Assembly (NCBI GenBank): GCA_022788105.1
Contig: JALEVZ010000031.1
Coordinates: 1-41,239, forward strand
Length of the DNA: 41,239 bases
Reading direction: 5' to 3'
Origin: Prevotella sp.
Lineage (GTDB): Bacteria; Bacteroidota; Bacteroidia; Bacteroidales; Bacteroidaceae
In this document: positions 8,228 through 16,671 of the stretch, piece by piece
Position numbering within the stretch: position 1 is the first letter of the stretch
How the letters are laid out: each line of letters begins with the position of its first letter
Notes under the pieces: generated by a model
Told to the model about the DNA's origin: nothing
Databases searched by the model: none
The model's input: only the letters and a program-made list of their open reading frames with translations
Program-made: the position numbers and the translations under genes

Positions 8228-9100
8228 ATGGAATATACAGAAGTAAGATTCTCAATAGAGTGTGAGCCGGCCTTGAAAGACATTGCGGCTGACCTACTGA
8301 CAGACATGGCGTCGGACTGCGGCTTTGAAGCCTTTACCAACGAGTCGGACGTGCTGACAGGCTATGCACAGACGGAAGAGTTTGACAAGTTCGGACTCGA
8401 CAACATGATTGCCGAATTTCCTTTGGAAAATGTAACGATAACATACACCATAGACAAAGCTCCTAACGAAAACTGGAACACGACATGGGAAGACAACGGC
8501 TTTGAGCCGATAGACATCAACGGTAAATGCGTGATTTACGATGCTCGGCACGTCGACGACGAGACCGTTGCGAACGACGAGCGTATAACCATTCTCATCG
8601 AAGCGAAACAGGCGTTCGGCACTGGAACGCACGAAACGACAAGAATGGTGGTGTCGCAGCTCTTGTCGCTGGACCTGAAGGAGAAGAGCGTGCTTGACTG
8701 CGGATGTGGCACGGGCATACTCAGCATTGCGGCATCAAAGCTCGGTGCGGCAAACGTTGTGGGCTACGACATTGACGAGTGGAGCGTCGATAACACACGC
8801 CACAACGCCGAACTCAATGGCGTGGAGGAAAAAATAGAGGTGCTGCACGGCAACTCAACGGTGCTGAACCACGTGAGCGGCGTGTTCGACGTTGTGCTTG
8901 CCAACATCAACCGCAACATTCTGATTGCCGACATGGGCAACTTCTGCAAAGTGATGAAGCACGGCACCACGCTCATAATAAGCGGTTTTTACGAGGAAGA
9001 CATACCTCTGCTGCTTGAAGAAGCAAGCAAACACGACCTGAACGAGACAAGACATGTCGTGGAAAACAATTGGGCTTGCATCGTGCTGACATATAAATAA
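8228..9100 (+). CDS. prmA: Ribosomal protein L11 methyltransferase
   Basis: PrmA, 290 residues, trimethylates ribosomal protein L11 using S-adenosylmethionine. The start at 8228 (MEYTEVRFSIECEP) gives the usual N-terminal substrate-binding domain. The class I methyltransferase core shows FGTGTHETTRMV, the SAM loop VLDCGCGTGILSIAASKLGA, the acidic strand end VGYDIDEWSV and the catalytic-region motif DVVLANINRNIL, all PrmA signatures. An in-frame TTG 23 codons upstream is less likely. It stands alone between the divergent Tyr/Gly-rich gene and the convergent lysozyme gene. Confidence 0.93.
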   Translation: MEYTEVRFSIECEPALKDIAADLLTDMASDCGFEAFTNESDVLTGYAQTEEFDKFGLDNMIAEFPLENVTITYTIDKAPNENWNTTWEDNGFEPIDINGKCVIYDARHVDDETVANDERITILIEAKQAFGTGTHETTRMVVSQLLSLDLKEKSVLDCGCGTGILSIAASKLGAANVVGYDIDEWSVDNTRHNAELNGVEEKIEVLHGNSTVLNHVSGVFDVVLANINRNILIADMGNFCKVMKHGTTLIISGFYEEDIPLLLEEASKHDLNETRHVVENNWACIVLTYK

Positions 9101-9138
9101 GTTAAGCGTCGCATGCCTGCGGCATGTTGATAGTAAAC

Positions 9139-9234
9139 AAGTAGACGAGTTGACAAGCTGCTACCAAAACTCATTAATCTTTGTTTATAAAGAGTTTTGG
9201 GTATAAAGCAAACAGCTTGTCAACTCGTCAACTT
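9139..9234. repeat. Long imperfect inverted repeat between convergent genes
   Basis: GACGAGTTGACAAGCTG (9144-9160) is exactly complementary to 9213-9229, and four more pairs beyond one A-A mismatch extend the arms to 22 bp. Inside, CCAAAACTC (9164-9172) pairs with GAGTTTTGG (9192-9200). The whole could fold as a 96-nt cruciform or RNA hairpin. Confidence 0.85.
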
Positions 9235-9245
9235 ATCTACTGACA

Positions 9246-9274
9246 GCAAGTTGAAAACTTGCGAAACCTTTTTT
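9246..9274 (+). terminator. Probable terminator of prmA
   Basis: GCAAGTT-GAA-AACTTGC (9246-9262) is a 7-bp hairpin followed after six bases by TTTTTT. Confidence 0.55.
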
Positions 9275-9306
9275 AAAAAAAGAAGCGCCTACAAACGGGG
9301 CGCTTC
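9275..9306 (-). terminator. Intrinsic terminator of the lysozyme gene
   Basis: GAAGCGCC (9282-9289) pairs with GGCGCTTC (9299-9306). On the minus strand it is followed directly by a run of seven T, 20 nt after the lysozyme stop codon. Confidence 0.85.
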
Positions 9307-9325
9307 AACATCAATAAGCATGGCA

Positions 9326-10213
9326 TTACCAGCTGTCGTCCTGGTTGCCAATCGTCAGTTTCTTAAGGTCATAGTATGAGCCATTGTAGATATTGAAGTC
9401 TACATAGCCTTTTATGCCTGGCAACCTGCCGACATCGGTGTGCTGCCAAAACTTCCACGGGCCACGATATTCCACCTTGTCTACATAGTAATGGGCTATC
9501 CAATACGGATAATCCTCAAAGACGGGAGTGCTCAAATACTGCTCCTTAAATTTATAATAGGTGTATAATATCGGTTTGACGTGGTATTTATCCTCTACGA
9601 TATGGAGCCAAGTCAGAACATCTTGCTGAAACTCCTCCACGCTCTTGTCTGCCGGTTTGTGTTCGACATCAAGCACTGGAGGGAGGTCGCCCTTCTGCAA
9701 ATGCACTTTCTGCAAGAAATGATAAGCCTGTGAACGCGCCGACGACATGTTGCTCCAAAAATGATAAGCCCCACGAATGTAGCCGTTTTCACGGGCTTGA
9801 TAGAAGTTTTCTTTGAAGTTCTCATCAAGCCGCGAAGACCCTTCCGTCGCCTTTATCATTATAAATCGCAACGGACATCCTTCTATTGTAGCGCCACGTA
9901 GGCTGTTCCAATCAATCTCTCCTTGATAATGTGAGATGTCAATGCCGTGTATTTCATATCCCTTAGGATAGTTGGCATCTCCGTAAAGCGCACGCCATCT
10001 GAAACCGGTCGGACTCACAAAAAAAGCATAAAACAGCCAGGCGTACAGCAATGCGACACCCACGCCACCTATCCACCACGCCAAACGCATGTGCCGACTG
10101 ATAATCCCCACCAGCCCTTGATGGCCGCGGGAGCGTCGGGAGCGCGAAGGACTGGAAGCGGTTTTGCGCTTTGTCTGCTTTCTTGTCTTTTCTGTTTGAG
10201 TCATTTCTGTCAT
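9326..10213 (-). CDS. Membrane-anchored GH25 lysozyme
   Basis: Glycoside hydrolase family 25 muramidase, 295 residues, which cleaves the MurNAc-GlcNAc bond of peptidoglycan. A basic cytoplasmic tail (residues 1-43, rich in Arg, Lys and Ser) leads to one membrane segment (about 44-66, LAWWIGGVGVALLYAWLFYAFFV), placing the enzyme in the periplasm. The catalytic domain starts at GIDISHYQGEIDW (Asp92) and has the DVE pair Asp182/Glu184 in PPVLDVEHK, followed by the barrel strands KPILYTYYKF and YWIAHYYV. The C-terminus (FWQHTDVGRLPGIKGYVDFNIYNG) is complete. It is likely used for cell-wall remodelling; a role in inter-bacterial attack would need secretion, which the anchor argues against. Confidence 0.9.
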   Translation of the reverse strand: MTEMTQTEKTRKQTKRKTASSPSRSRRSRGHQGLVGIISRHMRLAWWIGGVGVALLYAWLFYAFFVSPTGFRWRALYGDANYPKGYEIHGIDISHYQGEIDWNSLRGATIEGCPLRFIMIKATEGSSRLDENFKENFYQARENGYIRGAYHFWSNMSSARSQAYHFLQKVHLQKGDLPPVLDVEHKPADKSVEEFQQDVLTWLHIVEDKYHVKPILYTYYKFKEQYLSTPVFEDYPYWIAHYYVDKVEYRGPWKFWQHTDVGRLPGIKGYVDFNIYNGSYYDLKKLTIGNQDDSW

Positions 10214-10399
10214 TAAAAGAAATCGTATGGCACACGTTTATAAAAGTTGACGGATTGGCGAGGAGCGCAGTATGCCCTCCTTGTCAACCCGTCATTATAT
10301 GCGTCTGATTTTCCTTGTGCTTTATGCTTAGGTGCCTCTTAGACTAGAATAAGGAGAGAGAATCTACCCCATAAAGTCAAGGACAGACGAAGCTAAAGA

Positions 10400-12040
10400 T
10401 TACTCCTGCTCGAGTGCAAGAGTCTTTGTTGTCTGGTCGCAAACGTCGCTCGGACCCCAATACTGGATTGGACCAGGATAGATGTAGCATGTATTCTTTG
10501 CCCACTCGTCACGCTTAGCGGCAAAAGCCTTGAAAGGTTTGCCGTCGAGCTCAACGAGAGCCTTACGGATAACAGGCTTCATCTCGCCGTTACGACGCTC
10601 CATGTTCATCATCATGGTGATAGGCACACCGCCTGCCTTCCACTGGTCAGTACCTGCTGTGGTGTTCTTTACGATAGCCATGTAGCCAGTCTTGCCGTTA
10701 GCGATGAGCTGGGCAGCACTTGTACCTAGAGCGTAGCAGTAGTCTGCATCGAAGTTAGAAGGAGCAGCGCAACGTCCCTCGTAGCCAAAGAAGTGGTGCA
10801 GAGCAGAGAAGCTGCCTGTATATTTGCCCTCTTTCTTCCACTGAGCGAGCTTGTCACCTACCATCTCTGACAGCAGTTTCTCTGTCTCAATGAGCGATAC
10901 CTGCACGTTGCCGTGGGGGTCGCGGTCGAGTGACAACTGACGAGCAACGCCCTCAGGCAGAGTCTCGAATGTTGCCTTGTTTGCCTCGCTGAGGTGAGCA
11001 AGGATGTACTCGCGCTGAGCGTCCTTGTCCAAGTCCTTGTAATCTGCACCGTGAGCAGCGAGCAAGTCGTTGAGCTCCTGGATAAGACGACCGATAGCGG
11101 GGATGAACTCGATAAGTCCTTCGGGGATAAGCACAACACCGAAGTTGTTGCCCTGGCTTGCGCGGTAAGCAACAGTCTCAGCAATCTGCTCAACCACCTG
11201 GTTAAGAGTGAGGTCCTTCTGCTCAATCTCCTCAGAGATAAGGCAGATGTTAGGCTGTGTCTGGAGAGCGCACTCAAGAGCGATGTGAGAAGCAGAGCGA
11301 CCCATCAACTTAATGAAGTGCCAGTACTTACGTGCAGAGTTGCAGTCACGCTCGATGTTACCGATAACCTCAGCGTAGGTCTTGCAAGCAGTGTCGAAGC
11401 CGAAAGAAGTCTCAATCTGGTCGTTCTTCAGGTCGCCATCGATAGTCTTCGGACAGCCGATAACCTGTACGCCGTAGTTCTTGGCAGCATAGTACTCAGC
11501 CAAAACGCAAGCGTTGGTGTTAGAGTCGTCACCACCGATGATTACGAGAGCCTTGATATCAAGCTCACGCAGAATCTCGATGCCCTTCTCAAACTGGTCT
11601 TCCTGCTCAAGCTTTGTACGGCCAGAACCGATAAGATCGAAACCGCCGGTGTTGCGATAATCAGCGATAAGCTCGTCTGTAATCTCGATGTATTTGTGGT
11701 CAACGAGACCGCCAGGACCCATAAGGAAGCCATAGAGACGGTTCTCTGGGTTCAACTTCTTAACCTCGTCAAACAGACCTGAGATAACGTTGTGGCCGCC
11801 AGGAGCCTGACCACCGCTAAGGATTACACCCACGTTCATAGCCTTGTGAGTCTCGCTCTCAGCAGGAACGAACTCCACGAGGGGCATTCCGTATGTGTTA
11901 GGGAAGAGCTTCTTGATTTCTTCCTGATTGTCAACGCTCTGTGTGGCAGCGCCTTCTTTGATTGTTACAGCACCCTGAAGAGCCTTAGGCAGCTTAGGCT
12001 GGTAAGCGGCTCTCGCTTTCTGCAATGCACTTTTTTCCAT
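10400..12040 (-). CDS. pfp: Pyrophosphate-dependent 6-phosphofructokinase
   Basis: PPi-type phosphofructokinase of the long (~550-residue) class; this one has 546 residues. It interconverts fructose 6-phosphate and fructose 1,6-bisphosphate using pyrophosphate. The nucleotide loop [14 protein letters not shown] is present. The diagnostic GGDDSNTN carries Asp where ATP enzymes have Gly (GGDGS), and PKTIDGDLK carries the Lys typical of PPi enzymes. The start at 12040 ([21 protein letters not shown]) is chosen because it follows the promoter and fits the family; the 42 codons upstream overlap the -7 box. Pyruvate kinase is encoded 13 kb away, so both ends of lower glycolysis are represented. Confidence 0.95.
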   Translation of the reverse strand: MEKSALQKARAAYQPKLPKALQGAVTIKEGAATQSVDNQEEIKKLFPNTYGMPLVEFVPAESETHKAMNVGVILSGGQAPGGHNVISGLFDEVKKLNPENRLYGFLMGPGGLVDHKYIEITDELIADYRNTGGFDLIGSGRTKLEQEDQFEKGIEILRELDIKALVIIGGDDSNTNACVLAEYYAAKNYGVQVIGCPKTIDGDLKNDQIETSFGFDTACKTYAEVIGNIERDCNSARKYWHFIKLMGRSASHIALECALQTQPNICLISEEIEQKDLTLNQVVEQIAETVAYRASQGNNFGVVLIPEGLIEFIPAIGRLIQELNDLLAAHGADYKDLDKDAQREYILAHLSEANKATFETLPEGVARQLSLDRDPHGNVQVSLIETEKLLSEMVGDKLAQWKKEGKYTGSFSALHHFFGYEGRCAAPSNFDADYCYALGTSAAQLIANGKTGYMAIVKNTTAGTDQWKAGGVPITMMMNMERRNGEMKPVIRKALVELDGKPFKAFAAKRDEWAKNTCYIYPGPIQYWGPSDVCDQTTKTLALEQE

Positions 12041-12102
12041 ATAATTTGTATGTAAAACTAAAATAACTTGTTTATTTTCGGTATGTTCTAAAAATTCAGG
12101 TG

Positions 12103-12110
12103 CAAAATTA
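12103..12110 (-). promoter_or_regulatory. -7 box for pfp
   Basis: TAATTTTG on the minus strand matches TAnnTTTG, about 63 nt upstream of the pfp ATG. The nearest upstream TTTG is 24 nt away, slightly longer than usual. Confidence 0.6.
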
Positions 12111-12180
12111 CGCTTTTTATCCGATATACTAAAACAAAAGAAAAAGAAAACTGATTTTCTACACATTTTTTTATGTTTCT

Positions 12181-12211
12181 TTTGTACATACTTTTTTTTT
12201 TCATATCTTTG
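12181..12211 (+). promoter_or_regulatory. Promoter of the small conserved gene at 12236
   Basis: TTTG (12181-12184) and TATCTTTG (12204-12211) are 19 nt apart, a full Bacteroidota-type promoter. Transcription would begin near 12218, which rules out any start codon upstream of 12236. Confidence 0.85.
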
Positions 12212-12235
12212 GACGTGATTAAAGCAAAAAGAAAT

Positions 12236-12508
12236 ATGGCAAACAAACGTATTTTAAAGAGAACAATAAATTATGTATGCAGCGATCTGTTCGCAGAGTG
12301 TATTGCATCGTCGCTGTACAGTGGTAATTCTGAGGCCGAGAACACCAACGCACTTCTCGTTTCTATACTTGTAATGCACAACGATTTTGTTCGCAGAGTA
12401 TCGCACCCTGAACCTGGTCTAAAGCCCAAAGCCTACTACAAGGCTCTCACCAACGACCTCAACAAGCAAATAGATGAGATCATTGGCCAAATCAACAACA
12501 TTGAGTAA
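12236..12508 (+). CDS. Small conserved hypothetical protein
   Basis: Protein of 90 residues starting [20 protein letters not shown], predicted to be mostly helical (for example [24 protein letters not shown] at the end) and cytosolic. I recognise it only as the kind of short helical protein common in Bacteroidota, with no known function. The start is fixed by the promoter at 12181-12211 and by the ATG 25 nt after it. It is transcribed divergently from pfp and is followed by a strong hairpin. Confidence 0.75.
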   Translation: MANKRILKRTINYVCSDLFAECIASSLYSGNSEAENTNALLVSILVMHNDFVRRVSHPEPGLKPKAYYKALTNDLNKQIDEIIGQINNIE

Positions 12509-12552
12509 CCAAGGAACGGTAAGCCAACCAAAGAGGTCATAAAGGCCTTGGC

Positions 12553-12602
12553 AAGGTGTGTAAAATTGGAGTTGAAGACTTCTCTCCAATATTACACACC
12601 TT
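12553..12602 (+). terminator. Long hairpin, probable terminator
   Basis: AAGGTGTGTAAAATTGGAG (12553-12571) and 12584-12602 pair over 19 bp with one mismatch, then TTTCTCT. It lies between the small gene and the acyltransferase gene. The T-run is weak, so partial read-through is possible. Confidence 0.65.
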
Positions 12603-12654
12603 TCTCTACATTTACACCATATTATAATAATAGCAACATCAACACAACACACAC

Positions 12655-13209
12655 ATGTGGAAGAAATTTTGTAACTGGTATCTTTACAAGCATTTGGGAT
12701 GGAAAAAAGAAATCACCGTCCCCCATCCCGACAAATACATAATATGCCTTGCCCCCCACACAAGCAACTGGGACTTTCTGATTGGACAACTTTATGCTGG
12801 CGCCGAAGGCATAAAGACTAACTTCCTAATGAAGAAAGAGTGGTTTTTCTGGCCTTTAGGACCTATCTTCCGCAAGTTAGGCGGAATAGCAGTGTTTCGT
12901 GACAGACACACGAGCATGACCGACAACCTTGCCGAAACGGCAAAGGCAGCCACCACATTCAAGCTCTGCATCACCCCCGAGGGCACCCGCTCGCTCAACC
13001 CTGAGTGGAAAAAAGGCTTCTACTACATCGCGCTGAAAGCTCAAATCCCCATCCTTCTCTACGGCGCCGACTACGAGAAACGCCTCATCACCTGCACAAA
13101 GTCAATCATCCCGACAGGCGATTTCGACAAGGAGATGAGAGAAATAAAGCTCTACTTCAAAGACTTCAAAGGCAAAAAGCCTGAGTTGTTCACCATCGGT
13201 GAAGTGTGA
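12655..13209 (+). CDS. PlsC-like 1-acylglycerol-3-phosphate acyltransferase family protein
   Basis: Short lysophospholipid acyltransferase-fold protein, 184 residues. The HX4D catalytic motif is present as HTSNWD in CLAPHTSNWDFL, and the substrate motif as TPEGTRSL. The KKEWFFWPLGPIFRKLGGIAVFRD stretch matches the second block of the family. It lacks the long N-terminal membrane segment of classical PlsC. Small Bacteroidota relatives of this kind are annotated as acyltransferases of uncertain acceptor, and it could act on phosphatidic acid, ornithine or another lipid. No partner gene in the neighbourhood points to one acceptor. Confidence 0.85.
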   Translation: MWKKFCNWYLYKHLGWKKEITVPHPDKYIICLAPHTSNWDFLIGQLYAGAEGIKTNFLMKKEWFFWPLGPIFRKLGGIAVFRDRHTSMTDNLAETAKAATTFKLCITPEGTRSLNPEWKKGFYYIALKAQIPILLYGADYEKRLITCTKSIIPTGDFDKEMREIKLYFKDFKGKKPELFTIGEV

Positions 13210-13242
13210 TTGCACTTCACCACCCCCATCGATTATTGGACC

Positions 13243-13351
13243 GAACATACCCATTCAAGGAACGAAACACATCCATTCAAGGACCGAAACACATCCATCC
13301 AATGACCAAAACACATCCATCCAATGACCGAAACACATCCATCCAACTCGG
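13243..13351 (+). repeat. Five 22-nt tandem units upstream of the amidase-like gene
   Basis: Units begin at 13243 (21 nt, most diverged), 13264, 13286, 13308 and 13330; the last four are 22 nt and share AAACACATCCAT. There are no unique spacers. The array ends 41 nt before the downstream ATG. Confidence 0.9.
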
Positions 13352-13392
13352 ATAGGCCCCAAAAGTCACAAGACAAAAACACAACCGAACTA

Positions 13393-16296
13393 ATGAAGAC
13401 ATTGATTCTTACACTTGCCATGACTGCAGCCACGCTTTGCCCCGCCACCGCCATTGCACAGACAGAAGACAGCGAGGCAAAGCTAAAAGTAAAGATTGAA
13501 GAATACCTTCAAAACTACAGGCCGCGTGGATATAACAATGGTGGAATCGCCCCGCAGATGCTCTCCTACTCCATCGACGACATGGAGCGCACACTGACCG
13601 TCAACACAAACGAGACCCTGGCAACCATGAACCTCAACCCATCGGCTGTCAAGAGCTTGTACAAACACCTCAGCAAGTCGCTGCCACGGCCGTTCAACAA
13701 ATACAGTCTACACGTCATCAGCTGCGGACTGCCTATCGAACAACTATACATCGGGGCGAGCGGACCATGCAAAGGCATCAGACGCGGCCAATGGGGAAAC
13801 ATCGACTACACCGGCAAGCCATGGGTACAAAACATTTCTTCGCCCAACAAGACAACCCTCGGACTGTTCAACCGCCACATTTCGCTATGGGCAAGCCACG
13901 GCACCTACTACGACGCCAACAAGCAAATATGGAAGTGGCAGCGCCCGATACTGTTCGGAACAACCGAAGATTTGTTCACACAGACCATCGTGGTGCCATA
14001 CCTCATCCCCATGCTCGAGAACTCCGGAGCAGTGGTCTACACACCGCGCGAACGCGACTGGCAGACAAATGAGGTCATTGTAGACAACGACACGCCGGGC
14101 CACTACTACCAAGAGAACGACAGCAAAGACTGGCGAACAGCGCCATTGAGAGGTTTTGCCACGCGGCATGGAGTCTACCACGACGGCGAAAACCCCTTCA
14201 TGGCTGGCTCGGCACGCATGACCGTGACGGCAAAGAACAAGTCCACCAGCGAAGCCTCCTACCAACCCAACATTCCTGAAGCCGGCAAATACGCCGTATA
14301 TGTAAGCTACCAGACAGTAGAAGGCAGCACCGACAACGCCCACTACACCGTCTATCACAAAGGGCAAGCCACCGAGTTCAGCGTGAACCAGCAGATGGGC
14401 GGCTCCACATGGGTCTATCTCGGCACCTTCGACTTTGACAAAGGCTGCAACACATACAATCGTGTGGTCGTGAGCAACAAGTCAACACGCAAGGGTGCTA
14501 TTGTCACGACAGACGCCATACGCTTTGGTGGCGGCATGGGAAACACAGAGCGCGGAGGGATAACCAGCGGCATGCCACGTTGTCTTGAGGCAGCACGCTA
14601 CAACGTGCAGTGGTCTGGAGCACCCTACAACGTGTACAGCACACGCAAGGGAACCGACGACTACGCCGACGACATAAACTCACGCTCCTTAGCAACCAAC
14701 TGGATGGCTGGCGGCTCCACGTACATGCCCACCATTGACGGCAACCGCGTGCCCATAGAGTTAAGCCTCGCCATACACAGCGACGCAGGCTACGACTCCT
14801 TCGGCAACGGCATAATAGGTTCGCTGGCAGTATGTACCACCGACTTCAACGACGGTCTGCTGAACAGCGGCGCATCGCGTATGATGTCCCTCGACTTTGC
14901 GAAAGCGCTGCTCAACAACACCGACAAGGACATAAGAGCAAAGTACCGACAGTGGGCTAAGCGCTACCTGTGGGACCGCAACTACTCCGAGACCCGTTGC
15001 CCAGAGGTGCCATCGGCAATACTCGAAACACTGTCGCACCAAAACTTCCCCGACATGCTGATGGGTCAAGACCCCAACTTCAAGTTCACACTTGCACGGT
15101 CTATCTACAAGACCATACTGCGGTTTGTCAACGCACAGCACACCCGTCCATGCGTCGTGCAGCCCCTGCCACCATCAAACTTCCGCATCGACCGACGTGA
15201 AGACGGCACCATAGACCTGGCATGGACTCCGACCATCGACCTGCAAGAACCCACCGCCATGCCTACAGCCTACAATCTGTACATAGCAGAGGGCACAGGA
15301 GGGTTTGACAACGGCCGCGAAGTAAGCGCCACACACTACACCTTCAGACCCGAACCAGGCGTAAAGTACAACTTCCGCATAACAGCCAAGAACAAGGGCG
15401 GTGAAAGTTTCGCTACAGAAACGTTGTCGGCATGCATTAATCCCAGCGCCACGAAGACCATACTCATAGTCAACGGCTTCAACCGCCTGTCCGCACCAGC
15501 TGTCATAGACAACGACTCACAACAGGGCTTTGACCTGACGAGAGACATCGGAGTGCAGCGCGGCATATACGCCGGGTGGAACGGTCCGCAGACCTGCTTC
15601 AACAAGTCGACAATGGGACGCGAAGGCCCCGGCGGACTGGGCTACGGCAGCAACGAGATGGCAGGAAAATTTGTGTGTGGCAACGAGTTCAACTACGCGT
15701 CAGCACACGCCGACGCCATGACAGACAGCAAATACAACATAGTCAGTTGCTCGTCCAAAGCCCTTGAGGCAGGACTTGTCGACCCGACGAAATACGACTG
15801 CATAGACCTCATTCTCGGCCTTGAGAAAGACGACGGACACTCGCTCGTCAAGTACAAGACGTTCTCTAAAGCCATGCAACAGAAGATAAGTAAATACACA
15901 CAAGGCGGCGGACGCCTCATCGTCAGCGGCGCGTTCATCGGCTCCGACATGACAGACGACGCCGAACGCGAGTGGATGGCGTCTACGTTGAAGACCTCGT
16001 ACACATGTAGCGACAACAACGCCACCGCCTCTGCCGTCACCTTCGGCGTCGACACCAACTTTGAAATATACCGCACTCCCAACGCCAAGCACTACGCTGC
16101 ACAACAAGTTGACGTCGTGTCATCGCTGTCGCCAGCCTACTGCGCCATGCAATATGCTGATGGCACGTCTGCTGCCGTAGCCTACGATGGTGCTGATTAC
16201 AAGTGCTTTACGGTCGGATTTCCGCTTGAGTGCATAACCTCGCCCGTCAAGATGAGGCAAATCATGAGCGGAATACTCAACTTTGTGTTAAAATAG
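13393..16296 (+). CDS. Secreted amidase_3-like protein with inserted golvesin-type domain and FN3 domain
   Basis: Secreted protein of 967 residues; relatives in Bacteroidota are often labelled xanthan lyase or N-acetylmuramoyl-L-alanine amidase. The start at 13393 gives a signal peptide (MKTLILTLAMTAATLCPATAIAQ). Residues 169 (SHG), 192 (TEDLF), 462 (IHSDAG) and 545 (ILETLSH) occupy the order His-Glu-His-Glu of the zinc ligands and catalytic Glu of amidase_3 enzymes. The 270 residues between the second and third ligand hold a beta-rich domain (about 220-420, with AGKYAVYVSYQT and TTDAIRFGGGMGN) of golvesin type. An FN3 domain (about 590-680, FRIDRREDGTIDLAWTP) and a C-terminal domain of about 280 residues follow. 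Peptidoglycan amidase activity is inferred; no lyase motif was seen. A 22-nt repeat array precedes the gene and a dispersed element follows it. Confidence 0.75.
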   Translation: MKTLILTLAMTAATLCPATAIAQTEDSEAKLKVKIEEYLQNYRPRGYNNGGIAPQMLSYSIDDMERTLTVNTNETLATMNLNPSAVKSLYKHLSKSLPRPFNKYSLHVISCGLPIEQLYIGASGPCKGIRRGQWGNIDYTGKPWVQNISSPNKTTLGLFNRHISLWASHGTYYDANKQIWKWQRPILFGTTEDLFTQTIVVPYLIPMLENSGAVVYTPRERDWQTNEVIVDNDTPGHYYQENDSKDWRTAPLRGFATRHGVYHDGENPFMAGSARMTVTAKNKSTSEASYQPNIPEAGKYAVYVSYQTVEGSTDNAHYTVYHKGQATEFSVNQQMGGSTWVYLGTFDFDKGCNTYNRVVVSNKSTRKGAIVTTDAIRFGGGMGNTERGGITSGMPRCLEAARYNVQWSGAPYNVYSTRKGTDDYADDINSRSLATNWMAGGSTYMPTIDGNRVPIELSLAIHSDAGYDSFGNGIIGSLAVCTTDFNDGLLNSGASRMMSLDFAKALLNNTDKDIRAKYRQWAKRYLWDRNYSETRCPEVPSAILETLSHQNFPDMLMGQDPNFKFTLARSIYKTILRFVNAQHTRPCVVQPLPPSNFRIDRREDGTIDLAWTPTIDLQEPTAMPTAYNLYIAEGTGGFDNGREVSATHYTFRPEPGVKYNFRITAKNKGGESFATETLSACINPSATKTILIVNGFNRLSAPAVIDNDSQQGFDLTRDIGVQRGIYAGWNGPQTCFNKSTMGREGPGGLGYGSNEMAGKFVCGNEFNYASAHADAMTDSKYNIVSCSSKALEAGLVDPTKYDCIDLILGLEKDDGHSLVKYKTFSKAMQQKISKYTQGGGRLIVSGAFIGSDMTDDAEREWMASTLKTSYTCSDNNATASAVTFGVDTNFEIYRTPNAKHYAAQQVDVVSSLSPAYCAMQYADGTSAAVAYDGADYKCFTVGFPLECITSPVKMRQIMSGILNFVLK

Positions 16297-16336
16297 CGGT
16301 AACACTTGACAAAACGTCACCATTTCGGCGCTTTTG

Positions 16337-16475
16337 CTTACGCCAATTCTTAACGTATGTTAAATACCAACCGATTTTGCCACTACGACCCTTTGGCGAC
16401 CTCACTACGGCCCTTTGACGTCGCCACTACGGCCCTTTGACAAGCCCAAAAGGCAAATATCATTTTGTCAAACGG
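16337..16475 (+). repeat. Dispersed intergenic element, copy 2 (139 bp)
   Basis: Head CTTACGCCAATTCTTAAC (16337-16354), perfect dyad TTAAC-GTAT-GTTAA, three exact 22-nt modules (16381, 16403, 16425), and a tail in which TTTGACAA pairs with TTGTCAAA around a small GCC-GGC hairpin. It sits between convergent genes, just before a terminator. Confidence 0.93.
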
Positions 16476-16495
16476 CACTACTCGCCATACAACGA

Positions 16496-16537
16496 AAAAC
16501 GGATATCACTCACACGAGAGCGATATCCGTTTTCTTT
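16496..16537. terminator. Bidirectional terminator between convergent genes
   Basis: AAAACGGATATC (16496-16507) and GATATCCGTTTT (16522-16533) form a 12-bp stem, followed on the plus strand by CTTTT. It can serve both the amidase-like gene (+) and the DUF4301 gene (-). The other 230 bases of this 375-bp gap outside the repeat show nothing recognisable. Confidence 0.88.
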
Positions 16538-16671
16538 TACCCCTATTCGGGCTTTATGTTCCTATTCAGGTTTGCATCGACTTCTGCCAAATCGCGACGT
16601 TGGTGACCACATTATGGTGTGCCACAACGAGTCGGCGGCAGAAGCAACATGCCGTAACCTATCGTTATGCA

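Noticed and set aside
10994..11782. Open frame of 262 codons antisense to pfp
   Set aside because: It lies wholly inside the PPi-phosphofructokinase gene and shows no domain or initiation signal.
13243..13351. Possible CRISPR array (short direct repeats of 22 nt)
   Set aside because: The units follow one another with no unique spacers, and no cas gene is in the window.
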